NCBI GenBank assembly: GCA_022813625.1
Contig: JAKLMB010000037.1
Coordinates: 279,952 to 343,951, forward strand
Direction: 5' to 3'
Origin: Aaosphaeria pasadenensis
Lineage: Eukaryota > Ascomycota > Dothideomycetes > Pleosporales
Length of the DNA: 64,000 nucleotides
Part shown: positions 1 through 12,242 of the stretch, piece after piece
Layout of the letters: every line of letters starts with the position of its first letter
Position numbering within the stretch: position 1 is the stretch's first letter
Made by a program: the position numbers and the translations under genes
The notes under the pieces: model-generated
What the model was told of the DNA's origin: nothing
Database searches by the model: none
Seen by the model: the letters and a program-made list of their open reading frames with translations, nothing else

Positions 1-264
1 AACCCTACAATAGTGGAGTACTTCGAAGAAGCAAAACCCGCCCCCAAGCCTACGGATCCGAACCGAGACGCCGACGATGCAATTGCTGAGCAGTTCCGGC
101 TCGATTTCCTCGAATCCATAGAGAATCGCCATCGCAGGGCCGCACCTCCGCCAAACGCAAAGGGCGCCAAAGAGCATCCGAAAGGACCGAAGCTGGGAGG
201 ATCGCGAAGTGCCAGGGCGGCCATGCGCGCACAGGAAGAACAGGCTGCTAAGATGAAGAAGTGA
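1..264 (+). CDS. C-terminal fragment of an unrecognised charged protein (5' end outside window)
   Basis: The reading frame is open from base 1 and stops at TGA 262-264, so this is the last 87 codons of a gene that starts to the left. There is no upstream stop in frame and no convincing ATG, so I take it as partial. The visible part is highly charged and rich in Lys, Arg, Ala and Pro, with a basic helix-like C-terminus ending in several lysines, as often seen in nucleolar or RNA-associated proteins. I do not recognise the family and give no function. Confidence 0.55.
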   Translation, partial: NPTIVEYFEEAKPAPKPTDPNRDADDAIAEQFRLDFLESIENRHRRAAPPPNAKGAKEHPKGPKLGGSRSARAAMRAQEEQAAKMKK

Positions 265-1128
265 GGTTTTTGTATGGACAACATCGAGGGTCATCCTGTG
301 CCGTTCAGTCATCACTACAGCAATTACTGGACGCAGGGAAGGAAACGTGGGAAATGGTTGCATGATATGCCCGTATGTCGACTTGGTCTCATTTTCATGA
401 GAATTCAAGGAATCAACACACGTCTAACCATGTATTATCAATACGGTATGGTTTCCATAATTGGAGAGTCAAAATACGAAGTCATCCCATACCGACCTGA
501 AAGCTACCCCACACATTCCCATGATATGAACATGAAATCTGAGCCCTCAAAACCTTACAAACACCCCGAAAGGGCGGGTAGTTAAAGCAACAGAGCTTCA
601 CGATAGCATCATCAAACATATTTATTCCTCCCCCCTCACTCGCCAAGTTGCGCCAAGTGTCCCCCGCCACAGTCGATGCATCAGAGCTTATCGTATCGAT
701 CGTTCCTCGACGTCGAACGCCGGGGCATGTTAGGATTTAATGTGAAAGAAACCCTCCTCCAACAAGGCTGATGTCCCTTTGTCTTTTTCTTCGTCTATCT
801 ACCTTTACATTCACACGATTCTTGCACAGTCATAAATGCACTGAGACTCATGCTTCAGCCCAACTCAGCACCAGCCTACAGCGAGCGCTTTTGAACTTAC
901 TCCCTTCCATTCCCTCGTTATTGAAGCCTCGTTATTTTGAACAAGTCACATTACCTCTACTCTTCTTCTACGTCTCGTCTCTGGTCATCTCCATGCGACG
1001 TCCTCCCTCATGAGAAACTATTACATGCAATCCCCACCACCTCCATAACCCCCGAAGCAAAAAAAATCAAAATCGAGTACATTAAACCGCCGAAACACTC
1101 AAGAGAAGACATAAAGAAAAAAGAGCAG
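265..1128. other. Intergenic region, no supported gene
   Basis: About 860 bp between the partial gene and the next start. Several short ORFs overlap here on both strands, but none has a recognisable product or plausible splice extension. The last 300 bp are pyrimidine-rich, as expected of a fungal core promoter. Confidence 0.5.
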
Positions 1129-1511
1129 ATGGGCGAGCTCAACCCACGCGCCGGCCTCAGCGCGTCCGAGGTGCAGTACCACGCTGCGAGCTCGTTGGGC
1201 CACGAGCTGGGCGTCATGTTTGGGGGGATTATTGCTATGGTGTTGGGTACGTCTGGAACTCGTCTTCTTTCAGTGTTCATTTTGTAGAAAGAGTTGATCA
1301 GGGAACTGAAGAGCCCCGAGTCTCGTGAGATTGGTTCAATTCACGGGTTCAGCACGAGTGGTCGATTGATTAATTGACTGACTGACTCATTGCAGGCGCG
1401 TACGGATTCTACTTCTGGTGGAGGACGAGGTTGGCGGTGGAACGTAGGGAGGAGGATGAGCGGATTCGCGATTTGAAGGCCAGGGGCCTGCTTGATGATA
1501 GGAAACGATGA
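1129..1511 (+). CDS. Small single-pass membrane protein, unknown function
   Basis: Two exons, 1129-1246 and 1396-1511, give a 77-residue protein. The donor is GTACGT at 1247 and the acceptor TGCAG at 1391-1395; the split Gly codon rejoins in frame. The product has a polar N-terminus, one hydrophobic segment at about residues 28-48 rich in Gly and Ile and ending in Tyr/Trp residues, then a strongly charged tail (Arg/Glu/Asp). This layout is typical of small mitochondrial or ER inner-membrane proteins, which is inference. The frame is open upstream to 937, so an earlier start is possible; I chose 1129 because the upstream residues look like translated leader. Family not recognised. Confidence 0.6.
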
Positions 1512-2163
1512 ATGTTGGAGCAGAGTCATATCATCGCTTTCGGAGCGGGTAGGAAGAGTGTTGGTGTGGGTGTGTCGTTTCCTGTGCACTGCTGCATAGA
1601 CAGTAGTCATGGAATAGGCTATGAAGAGATAGGATGGACTGTCCATCGTCACTGTTATTTTCCGGCATCGAGTTGGGGTCATCCGTCACGCAGTAAGATG
1701 GAAACAAAGACGGTCTTCAGATGGTTTAGGTTTTCGAGGAAAGCTATGCTTTTTTGTGTCTTCCCCAACATCTCGTGCTATACTATGCTGTGCTAATCAT
1801 ACATACATCCCGTGTTATTGTTTCATTCCTTTACCCTACGCCGAATTCCATAGTTCCGTACCGCGAAAGAAGAAATGGAGAAGTAAAGGGATAACGTTGC
1901 TGTGCCGTGACTGCTATAACCGTACTGTGTGACGGTGCCGTACCTGGTATGATAAAAATAGAATGAGAAGAAAATAGAGACCCGAACCAAGGTACGGAAA
2001 GTTGAAATATAGATCGAATCATATTTCCAGGGATAGAGGAGGCGAGGAACATTTCATAAACGCCCACCGTGGCCAAGAAAATATCTCACGATTCAGGGAG
2101 CCGCCGTATGGGATTGCCGGGAAGAGAGGACTAAAAAAGGGACGCGGTGTAAAAATTCCCTCT
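1512..2163. other. Convergent 3' intergenic region
   Basis: Lies between a plus-strand gene ending at 1511 and a minus-strand gene ending at 2164. It should hold both 3' UTRs. I see no gene or repeat in it. Confidence 0.5.
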
Positions 2164-2780
2164 TTATGCGCCTTGCCTGGCCTTCTCTGCGCAGATCAAT
2201 GCTATGATACGCGACAGCTCTGCGCTCTGTGCGAACTGCTCTTGTTTGGTGATCTCGTCTACATCCTCACTGGCCGCGATGTCGTTGCTGACCTTCAACA
2301 TCCTGTTCTGGAGGGTGAGGAGCTTGGTTAGGGTGTTGTCTAGGAATGGCGCGGAGAAGGTGATGTTGGTGGGGGATTGTCCAGTTGGAGGCAGTCGGAC
2401 CTCGAGCTTCCGCGGAGGCTTGCGCTGCTGAGGTGCTGGCGATTGTCCATTTTGTCGAGGTTGAGGCCTGGAGAAGTGTCAGTAATAATAAGAGAAGCTT
2501 TGGAGCGACGAATGCTAGAATTGCCGCTATCGTTGTCATCTCCAGGGGATTCACAAACGTACTTCTCTCGCTCGACGAACGTGTAGTTCTCGGCCATCTC
2601 TGCCACGCGGTTTGCGATTCTCGAGGCCATGATCTCATAGGGCGAGTGGTGTACAGCACCGTTGGTTGCGCCGTTGACGGCTTTGGACGAAGACTTAGCA
2701 GCACCCGCTTTCTTTGTCCTCGAGGCTGCCGTCTTGGTGGAGGTTCGGTTGACGGGAGCGGATGCTACCGACGCAGGCAT
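2164..2780 (-). CDS. Conserved-looking hypothetical protein, 173 aa
   Basis: Two exons on the minus strand, 2563-2780 and 2164-2467, separated by a 95-bp intron (donor GTACGT, acceptor TTCTCCAG). Splicing replaces the frame that otherwise runs into intron sequence and gives 173 residues. The N-terminal 45 residues are Ala/Ser/Thr/Lys-rich and look disordered. The middle contains a helical stretch around PYEIMASRIANRVAEMAENY. The C-terminal 75 residues are predicted helical, with Leu and Ile spaced as in a coiled coil (LTKLLTLQNRMLKVSNDIA). No known catalytic motif is visible. It could be a small adaptor or complex subunit, but that is a guess. Confidence 0.65.
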
Positions 2781-3555
2781 TTTGGAGAACGTGTGAGGAT
2801 GAGAAAAGGGTCGTTTAAGTAGGTCTGTATCCGGGTATGTAGTAGGAACCCGTTCTATATGGTGGCAACAGGAGTAGTTGTTATAGTAGGTATAGTAGTG
2901 TAGCTGTAGTTATAGTAAGGCTTGGAGGTGACTCGGAATCAGGAAATCCGGGAAAGGCTGGTTTTACGTGCAGGAGGACAGTGCGACAGGTAATGGATGG
3001 ATGAACAGGAAATAGAACAGAAAGGTGGGAAAGTTGTTGAAGATGATGGGGATCTTTGGGGGAGACGACAAAAGTTGGCAGTTGACGCGGCACAAGAGCG
3101 ACGTCATACCCCCTTCGATCCGATCTTGATCCTGATGGCATTTCCCCTCTCATCCCCCAAACCCCAACCCCCAACCACATCAATTCCCATATTCCCTTGC
3201 CTTGTCTCTGGTCTCATTATTCCTTGCCCTTTAGTCCGCCACACATCCCCGTTCCCTTATTGTAGTAATGCTTTCAGAAGTACTCGAGCCTTCCTCTAGT
3301 ACTCGTAGCGAACTGTGAAACAAGGTCCACGATGCGCCTCCTGGCCCATAGCCTTACCATTACAACAATAAAACAAACACCTTCTTCCACCACGACCTAA
3401 CTTACTTTGTACTATCCTCCAAAAGTAGTGGTGACCATACCCGCTAGTTACTTCTCTTTTGATTGATAACTACCATCATAAATTAGTTGTCGCACTGGGC
3501 GGGCCATGTTCTTAATGAGCCTGCGCTTACAGCTTCACACTCCTCATCCATCATC
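2781..3555. promoter_or_regulatory. Divergent promoter region
   Basis: 775 bp between the divergent starts at 2780 (minus) and 3556 (plus), expected to hold both promoters. It contains CT-rich stretches and short tandem TAGTAGT-like runs near 2885-2920. No gene seen. Confidence 0.45.
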
Positions 3556-5768
3556 ATGTCGCCCGCTATACAAAAGAAGAAAGACGACCTAGGTGCTGGC
3601 CTCCGCGTCTCCAAGCAAAACATTGAGAACCACCCTGCAGGACCTCCGAGGCATGGCGAACTCACTCAGGCTGAGCGCGCATTCACGCTCGCCTCCACTT
3701 TTCTCAGCGGCGTGTTGGCCATAAGCGCATCGCAGTTGCTGGGTGCGCCCTTGAAGCTAATCGATCCTGTCTTCTATGAAGGCTACATGGCCTACACTAA
3801 AGAGTGTTTTGCTGTCCTCATTACTTGCTTGACGCAATGGTGGGCTCCGACAGTCGTTCGCGTGAGCGGCGATTCCAGCATGCTCGGCCAATTGACCAGG
3901 AAGCCAGATGGAAGTTTACAGTGTAAGTTTGAGGATCGCCTACTTCTAATGGCAAATCATCAGGTAAGTCTTAACCAGCATCATCATTTAATAAATAAGG
4001 ACAGCGTGAACTGATAGATTAGCTTTACACTGACTGGCTTTACCTCTGGTGGATTGCCTACACCAACAACATGCATGGCTTCGTCTACATAATCCTCAAG
4101 GAGTCACTCAAACACATACCCATAATTGGATGGGGTGCACAATTCTACAACTTCATCTTCCTCTCGCGGAAATGGGAACAAGACGAGCGGACATTCAAAC
4201 AACACCTTTCCAAACTCAACAAACCCAATGATCCAATGTGGTTGATCATATTTCCCGAGGGAACCAATCTGTCTGCTTCGACTCGAGAGAAAAGCCAACA
4301 GTGGGCCAAGAAGAACGGATTAAAGGATATGAAGCATCAACTTCTGCCCCGCAGCACGGGCCTGCGATTCTGCTTGAACGAGCTTGAGGACACAACGAAA
4401 TGGTTGTATGATTGCACCATCGCGTATGAAGGTGTCCCTGATGGACAATTTGGTCAAGACATCTTCACTCTTCGCTCGTCATTCTTTGAGGGCCGACCTC
4501 CCAAGTCTGTCAACATGCACTGGCGACGCTTCCATATCGACGATATTCCCATCAAGAATACCAAAGCTTTCGAAGTGTGGTTACGCAACCGATGGAGGGA
4601 GAAAGATTACATGCTCGAATACTTCCGCCGAAACAACCGCTTTCCCGCCGAGGATTTCTGGAAGGAACATCTTGACATGGGAAGCTCTGGAAGTCAAAGT
4701 CTCCGTAGCGTTCCACGCCCGGCCATCACCATTGAGACAGAGGTCAAGTCTGGCAATTGGAATGAGTTCATCAAGATTTTTGCGCCGATCAGTAGTGTGA
4801 TGATGGCACTGACAGTGGCTTACGGTGCAAAACCAGATGAAATTCTTGGACCTGGCGGAATGGAATTCCTGGAGAAGAACATGAAGGCCATATTAGCGGG
4901 GGGCGAAATAGAGGTGACGGGGCTTCCAGGCCCTGAAGAAATAGGAAAGTTGATCGAAAGTGCTTCGAAGATAGGGGCCATGCAGGCTAAAGGACCTCAA
5001 AGCCAGGGCCAAGGTCACCAGTTGACTCAGGAAAATCTTGCGAAACTGGTCAAAGAGACTGCTCTCAAAAATGGCATGATGCCTGGCGGGTTGAGAAGAG
5101 CCAGCACGGCGCTTCCGGCTGTTACAGCGCCACCAAATGCGCCATCAAAGGCATCAAACAGGCTGCCTACAAGACCAAAGAGCACCGCAAACGTACCAAA
5201 TACTAGCAGAAAACCAGCAGGCACAGTCAAGAAGGCGCCCACTCCGATTAAGACAAAGGCGGCTGCTGCCACAGGCCCAACCCAGACGGTTGTGACAAGT
5301 TCTGGGGTTATGATCAAAATACCAAAACCGCAGGTTGAAGAAGCCAAGAAGACGGGGACAATTGTCACCAAGAACGGACTCGTCATCAAACTGGGAAAGG
5401 ACGAGATTGAGGAAGCTCAGGCCAAAAAAGGCACAACTATTATGACTTCATCGGGGGTACCTATCAAGATCTCACCAAGCGGAGATATCACACTGCAGCC
5501 AAAGACTGGTAGAGCGCAGCAGGCGAAGAAGTCACCGCTCGGTACGAAAGTGCCAGCAGCATCTCCATCGACGCCGAGGACTGTGGGTGCTATAAAAAAG
5601 CAACAGCCACCAGCAAGCAAGACGCCCGGTGCACAGCAGAGCACCAATTCCCGACCACCGGTGAAGAAAACCCAACTACAGACAAGTGTCAACAACAAGC
5701 CGAGTACCGTGAATAGCCCAAAAACGCCCAGTACGGTGAGAACGCCAGTCAAGAAACCCGTTCCTTGA
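3556..5768 (+). CDS. 1-acyl-sn-glycerol-3-phosphate (LPA) acyltransferase-like protein with long low-complexity tail
   Basis: Two exons, 3556-3963 and 4023-5768, give 717 residues. The 59-bp intron interrupts the acyltransferase motif, which re-forms as NHQLYTDW (residues 134-141; catalytic H135 and D140 of the NHxxxxD box). The substrate-binding box FPEGT is at 213-217. N-terminal hydrophobic stretches near residues 40-60 and 85-110 fit membrane anchoring. The family (PlsC/LPLAT; yeast Cst26/Psi1 and the animal AGPAT3-5 group) transfers acyl chains from acyl-CoA to lysophospholipids at the ER. The fungal enzymes are usually about 400 residues. Here roughly 280 extra residues, rich in Lys, Pro, Thr and Ala, follow and include three degenerate TSSGVxIKI-type repeats. 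The start at 3556 is the first ATG of the frame. Confidence 0.88.
5286..5475 (+). repeat. Three degenerate in-frame protein repeats in the acyltransferase tail
   Basis: The motif (V/I)xTxxGxxIK(I/L) occurs at residues 559-569 (VVTSSGVMIKI), 583-593 (IVTKNGLVIKL) and 609-619 (IMTSSGVPIKI). Spacing is 24 and 26 residues, and charged Glu/Ala/Lys linkers (VEEAKK, IEEAQAKK) lie between them. They look like an internal duplication that produced a short beta-strand/helix module. Confidence 0.7.
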
Positions 5769-6556
5769 TTGACATGGGCAAAAGACCTTTTGGTGCAATT
5801 GACATCTTTCATAGCGCATACAGTATATTTTGCGCATCTTAGTTTTAAGCTTTGCTTCATAAGATACCTGTATTTACATTCGGCAGGATAGCCATTGGAC
5901 ATTGATAATTTTTGTTGGCGCGATAGAGGGTAGGTCATGGTGATATGAGAGCATACGGATGATATAGTAGCAAGGATTCGACCACTTTAGGTCAAATGTA
6001 AAATATTTCAGGATATTTCAACTTTTTCTATGTTAGATGGAGTAGGCATCTACCACCGCACAATTAGCCTCTCAAACCGCGAGTACCAGCAACTTATCGT
6101 ACAGTAAATACGGACTACATCGTAACTTCCAGAATTCTAGAATCGAGATCCGGCCATCCCTGTCGAATCCAGGGTTCCCGTGGGTCCTGTGAATGTGGCT
6201 CCCGGTACGTCATCATTGCGGGGGCGATCGATCAGGGAACATGAGATCGACCCAACGGGTGGCTAATGGACGACCAACAAGCCAATCCCTAATCCCACCC
6301 ATGTGTTACCCAGACCCAAAACAGGATCTTGTCGAGGTTCTTGTGGCACATTCGAGTATGCAACTCTTCCATCACTCATACATGCAATCGTAACATCCAT
6401 CCAATCTTCACGCCTTGCCGACTTACACCATATCCACCCCCATATTCCACGTCCATCTCGCTACTCCATAGGAAATACTAGCAACCAGCACCTCATTGAG
6501 GTCAAAATTTCTACCGAGAAAGAGGAGAGTCTTTGATAGAGGTGTAAAAAGAAGCA
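5769..6556. other. Intergenic region
   Basis: About 790 bp with the 3' UTR of the acyltransferase and the promoter of the next gene. No supported gene or repeat. Confidence 0.5.
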
Positions 6557-7461
6557 ATGGCAGGATTCATCCAGAACATCCTCTGGAACAGCGTGGAGGG
6601 CTTCGTCGAGGCCGGGACCCGCACCGCAGGAGGATACGCAGGTAACGCGTTGATCAAGGCCGGCGACCTGATCGAGAACTCGGGTCGTAGCATTGGCACT
6701 GGTATGTCTTCTCTCATCCGCTCTTCACCGTCCCATATTCAAAAGCACCAGACTGATTTCGTGGCGAAACCCACATAGGCATCGAACGCAAAGCATCAAA
6801 CTACGGCACAGCGATTACAGGCCAGACGTACGAACCATCCGGCAAGGCACTCCCATCCACAGCCCGCAAGCCCGCGCTCAAACGCTCGCACTCGAGTCCA
6901 GCAGCATCAGCATCAACCACAAAGACCAAGGCCATCGCGGGACCGACCAGCAAGACGCCCATAGGCGCGAAGAAGGCACCCCCAGGCCCAACGAAACAGG
7001 TAGCAGCCGTGAAGCAGATCGCCAACGGGCCTGCAGCAGGAGCAGGAGCAAGTGCAGCAAAGAAAAAGAAGAACGCACTCCCGAAACCATTTCCAGAGAA
7101 CCAGCCCTACGGCACCAAGACGAGGCCCCAAGCAGGGACATCGAAGCAGCCGCTAAACAACGTTAAAGCCGCTGCCGCCGACACGAAACAGTCCAACTCG
7201 TTGCCTAAGCCATACGGGGGCACTGCGTACCCCACGGAGAAGAAGACGGCAGTGAAACCGGGCCAGTCGAAGCCGTTCGTGCCTCCTAAGGAGACGATCG
7301 CCGTCAAGAACGACAAGAAGCAGCCATATCCGGGGACCAGGACGTTGCCAGGCCAGGCGAGCAAGACGCCCGTGAGGCCGTCTCCAGCGAAGGCGTTCGA
7401 AGGGGTCAAGGGCTTGGGTGGGCAGGACTCGAAGGGCAGGTTCCAGCATATCGCCGTTTAG
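6557..7461 (+). CDS. Lys/Pro/Ala-rich hypothetical protein, 275 aa
   Basis: Exons 6557-6701 and 6779-7461 with a 77-bp intron (GTATGT...CACATAG). The joined frame reads smoothly through SIGTGIERKASNYG. The first 60 residues have Gly/Ala spacing (AGTRTAGGYAGNALIKAGDLIENSG) resembling a short amphipathic or glycine-zipper segment that could touch membrane. The remaining 210 residues are low complexity, dominated by Lys, Pro, Ala, Gly and Thr, with recurrent LPKP(F/Y) and PYGGT/PYPGT motifs. It is probably disordered. The conserved short N-terminal block suggests a real gene. I do not recognise the family. Confidence 0.65.
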
Positions 7462-9004
7462 AGGGTCGTTCTGATGAGTTCCCTCTTGTCTTCGAGGGTT
7501 TTGCTAGTAAATTAAATCCCAGAACCCCACAAAGGGACTGGGTTAGCAACGTTATGTTTGGTCTTTGGGAAATGGCGTTCTCTTTTGTCTTTCAGGAACT
7601 GGACTTTGGCCTTTTGTATCATCAGTAAGGTAGGTATACATAGATGGCCTACATAACATATACATCGATAAAATCTCGAGATGAAATAGTAAAAAGAAGC
7701 TTGCTCTTCGATCGGAAGGAATCGATCCAATCAATCGATGCGTTCTATTTTCCTATGTTTATCTTCGTTGAATGCCTTTTCACGAAGAACGATGTTGGTT
7801 CCATATCGGCATCATTCGTACTACGAGTCGAGTATGAGTATTTCAAGGTTCTAGATCAGGCGATGATAAAAAGAGAAGTAAAGGAGATGGTTAACAATGA
7901 CTTGCCAACTTTTCTCTCCAAGTTTCAAAAAACAGGTAATTGTTTATTCTTCGAGAAAGGAAGAGCAAGCTTTTGCCAAGAGGTGGTACCTTACATGCGA
8001 CCTGTGGTTTTCTTCATACGCGTGATGTTGTTTTCTGCAAAATTTCAATCCGTAGGCGTTAGGCATGCATGAGCCATTTGTACGGTATTCGTATGTGTGC
8101 AAGCGCATACGCTTCGTTTCCCGGGGGTAATTATCTATTCATGCATTGCTAAATCACATCCGACGAGTAAATAATTGGGAGTAGTTTGCGTGAGCAAATT
8201 CTCAATATGATAACTAGGCCGCCGGCCTTTGTGAATTAGATCATGGAGTCCGTCTTTCACTCTTGGGCACTCCATAACGAATGATTGAGGAAGTTTGACC
8301 TCAATGGAAATTTTCGATCCCCACCATCTGTAGAATTGAATGCAAATTGAACGATAACTCAACGGTGGTGTGTCTGAATGGCATTTGGATGAATTGCATG
8401 TGCCAGAGCTAGACTGCAACGGAGAGTCACCAAGCTCCGACGAGTTAGGAGAAGGTCAACTAGCGAGTACAAGTAGATACCGCTTTTGTAGTAGGGTTAC
8501 GACTAAATCGATGATTACTTGCTGGTATCCTTGATACCTGTTAGTGTCCACAAGTATTGTTGGCCTTTCGAAAGTGGCTTCAGTCCAGATCGAGTAAGAG
8601 AGCGCGTGCAACCATTGTTGAGGAACCCGATCGCCATTTCGTGCAGCAACTGGTTAGATGATTTCCCATTCCATCAGGAGATATATACAAACCTTGAATT
8701 GGGATTTTGAAGGTAAGATAAAGGTAGATGAAGATTAAGAGTATGAGTCAAATATTGTCTCGTATACGTCTGTAGGAATTGAGGTGGAGGATATTGCCAA
8801 GGAATGAAGAGTGCATGGGCCTTCGAATGGAACTGGTGGATGATGACGTTGACCCTCCGTAAATGACTTGAATCTGATCTCAAACTCTACCGCTACTGGG
8901 TACTGGGATTCAAGACACGGACAGTGCACATACTCATACTCTCCCTCTCCTCCCTTCACACTCCTCCTCTTCCATCACCACCTCCTCCCACATCCCGCGC
9001 ACCA
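7462..9004. other. Intergenic region of about 1.5 kb
   Basis: No supportable gene. A 142-codon ORF (7644-8072, plus) is present but shows no family resemblance and ends without splice extension. The stretch before 9005 is pyrimidine-rich and acts as the likely promoter of the Mg transporter gene. Confidence 0.45.
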
Positions 9005-11634
9005 ATGGCTGCCAACTCGCCTCGGCCCAGCGCAATCCCTCCGCAGTCGTCTCTCGCAGGCGCTTCAGCCGCCTCGCAAGATAACAGCCATGACAATGCA
9101 GCCCAGTCCGCTACCGCTGGGACGACATCCGGACAGGCCAAGAAACGAAAGCACCGCGGTGGAAAGAAACGTCGCAATCGAAGACAATCCTTTGCAACCA
9201 CCGCCGCGGCCATTGGCGCGGATGATGAAGCGGAAGAGGAGCGCCCGAGTCTCGCGAACAACCCAGCAAGCTCGAGCTTCTACCGCCTGACCGAGAATCA
9301 CAGCAACACGAGTCTAGAGAGCGAGGCATTACTCGACCACCGGGACCAGACTTTCCTTCAGGCTCGCCGACAGAGCGTTCAATTGCGATCCTCTCCCCAC
9401 ACCGGCGGCCTTCGATCGAAGCTCTCGCGCCAGCAGCCCCAATCGGATAGCGAAGACGACGATGGCGGAAACATAAACGACCAAACCCCCTTGATGAGCT
9501 CATCCCAACGCGATGTTCGAGGTGGTGGCAGTTATGGGGGGCTGAGCGCACCCTCGAGCGCTGGCCGGGCGCGGCGTGGCAGCACATCGAGCATCAACCA
9601 CCGCAGACCCGCATTCACTTCACACCACTCCCAAACGAACCTCGACGACTACGATGTCAATAATCCTCCCTCCGTACCCGCAAGCCCCGTCATCGGGCCC
9701 AATATTGGCTTTGACGATGTCATGCTCACGGCTGATGTCGAACGTAGCAGATCAGATGACACCAACCGCAATCGGTCGCGCGATGTCCTCATTGACATAG
9801 ATGAAGAGTCTGGGCAAGGAAAATACTCTGGATCCTCGCATTCCTCTCCAAAGGGCCCAAGTGAGTTCCGCCGGCGCATGACAGCACTCCAAGCAGCCGA
9901 GGATGTTTGCTTTCCACTCGAAGGCATGTCGGAGATTGGACCAGAGGACTATCTACATCGTCCAGAGAGTGAGGAGCCTCGCCGCCGCCGCCGTAGGCGT
10001 TGGCCGGATCTAGGTGTGCTAGAGTCATGGTCGCGTGAGGAGAAAGAACAACGCACGATGGAAGGTCTTCGAACGCGAAAGGTCAGCGAGCCGCTCATGG
10101 TTGGTGGCCGCCTCAGGCCGCAGAAATATAGTTGGCACCGTGAAGCCGACGATGCGCCCTACCGATTCACCTATTTCAACGAGGAATTCGACAATACGGT
10201 TCACAGCCAAACGATCAGCGAACTTGTACAACCCGGCCAGACTTTCAGAGACTTGTTCATCCCTGAGCCACCAGTGATTGAGGACAGCAGTGACGATGAG
10301 ACGGACGAAGAAGAATTGGCGCCACTGACGAGGGATAGCACCTTAAACGGCAACTCTAAGGCCGGCTTGCGACCCTCTTCCAGGGTGGATCACATCAAAC
10401 AGCACTCCTCGGGCGAACAGACCCGCTCGAGCACTCCAGCTGCCGGCTCCACCACACCCAAACCAGACCAGGAAAAACCAAAACGATATGGCCCCAGGCC
10501 AGCCTTCTGGCTCGATGTACTATCGCCCACAGATGCCGAGATGAAGGTCATCTCGAAGGCGTTCAGTATCCATCCTTTGACGGCAGAAGACATACTGATG
10601 CAGGAAGCCCGTGAAAAGGTGGAGCTATTCAAGCACTACTACTTCATAAATTACCGGACTTTTGAGCAGGATGAAACGAGCGAGGACTATCTCGAACCCG
10701 TGAATCTATATGTCGTTGTTTTCCGCGAAGGAGTCATCAGTTTCCACTTCTCAATGACGCCACATCCAGCCAACGTACGGCGCCGAATTCGCCAACTTCA
10801 GGACTACCTGATTCTATCCCCTGATTGGATTTCGTACGGTATTATCGACGATATTACGGACGCATATGCACCTCTCATTCAGCGCATCGAAGAAGACGTT
10901 GACGACATTGACGAGGCAATATTGCGTTTGCATTCTGGCGAAGACGAGCAGGAGACAAAGAAATCCAAGTCGTTCCCGTACCCGTACGGAAGTTCGTTCT
11001 ACGAAAAGGGCGATACGGGAACGAAAGAAGGGCAGGATAGTGGCAGAGATATGTTGCGACGAGTGGGCGAGTGTCGAAAGAAGGTGATGAGCCTTTATCG
11101 CCTCTTGGGTAACAAAGCCGATGTGATCAAGGGTTTTGCAAAGAGGTGCAACGAACAGTGGGATGTGGCGCCCAGGAGCGAGATTGGATTGTATCTGGGA
11201 GATATCCAAGATCATATCGTGACCATGACATCTAACCTGAGTCATTATGAAAAGTAAGTTGTAGCGGCTGGTTCCATCGTCTACAACCAGATTCTAACAT
11301 TGAACAGCCTGCTATCTCGCGCGCATAGCAATTACCTCGCACAGATCAACATTCGAATGAACGAACGGCAAGAGAAGACATCTGACATTCTTGGAAAACT
11401 GACCGTGATGGGTACTATTGTCTTACCGATGAACGTTGTCACTGGTATCTGGGGAATGAATTGTGAGTTTTACGTGATCCTACATATGTTTCGACCTTAC
11501 TAACAATTGTTGTAGGCCTGGTCCCTGGACAAGATATAGAAAACCTGAACTGGTTTTGGTGCATCACTGCCTCGCTGATTGTCTTCGGCCTCACATGCTA
11601 TTTCATTGCGAAGAGGATATATGGCATAGTGTAA
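9005..11634 (+). CDS. CorA-family Mg2+ transporter, Mnr2/Alr1-like
   Basis: Three exons, 9005-11253, 11308-11462 and 11516-11634, give 840 residues. The CorA signature GMN is at residues 799-801, at the end of the first transmembrane helix, followed by the usual VPGQ loop and a second helix ending in a basic tail (IAKRIYGIV). The soluble CorA domain starts near residue 500 (GPRPAFWLDVLSPTD). The N-terminal 450 residues are long, polar and basic (KKRKHRGGKKRRNRR near residue 50), as in fungal Alr1/Alr2 (plasma membrane) and Mnr2 (vacuole). The family forms pentameric Mg2+ channels. The start at 9005 was chosen because codons upstream (to 8924) encode a Pro/Ser leader with no support. Location (vacuole or plasma membrane) cannot be decided from sequence. 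Confidence 0.92.
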
Positions 11635-12242
11635 TGCCCTTGAACCGTTGGGGGAACAATTGCCAGCCTTGAGTTTCTTTCGGCGCTATATGTATGATTT
11701 TCTGTAAGGCGTTGGTGGATACATATACAAATACCTCGCGATCGACACCCCATCTTGAATATGTTACAGGCGTTGTTGGGATATAGTAGATTCTGTTATC
11801 GTATGATTGGAAGACGTAGCGTAGGCTATGCTGCAGGAGCCACGATGAGAGGTACATGGAACCTCACCAATCTTCCTTTGTAATAATCACAAGATCCACA
11901 CTATCCCCAGCATCAATGAGTGTACAGTACATACAGTAACACACTGCTATAAAATTGGGACCACCTTCACTCCATACATATGCTTAGAAATCAGCGAACC
12001 AATCTTCGACATTGTAGGCTCGGATTACCCTTTTCGGACTGCTCCGTCCAATCCGACATCACTCGTAACACCTCATTCCGTCATTCATTCCCTAGACTGC
12101 AATTGAATGCTATGTAGAAAAGAGCATCACTTTGTCTAAGATACACCACTATTTAATTGAACTCTACATCCAGTACAACGGCTACCTCAACCGAAATCAT
12201 TCCCCTTTAAGCGACCTTACAACCTTTAGAAAATAGAAGAGC
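11635..12242. other. Intergenic region
   Basis: About 600 bp with the 3' UTR of the CorA gene and the promoter of the oxidoreductase. Nothing else seen. Confidence 0.5.

Noticed and set aside
7644..8072. 142-codon plus-strand ORF
   Set aside because: No recognisable motif, unusual residue mix, no splice partners; likely a chance ORF in an intergenic region.
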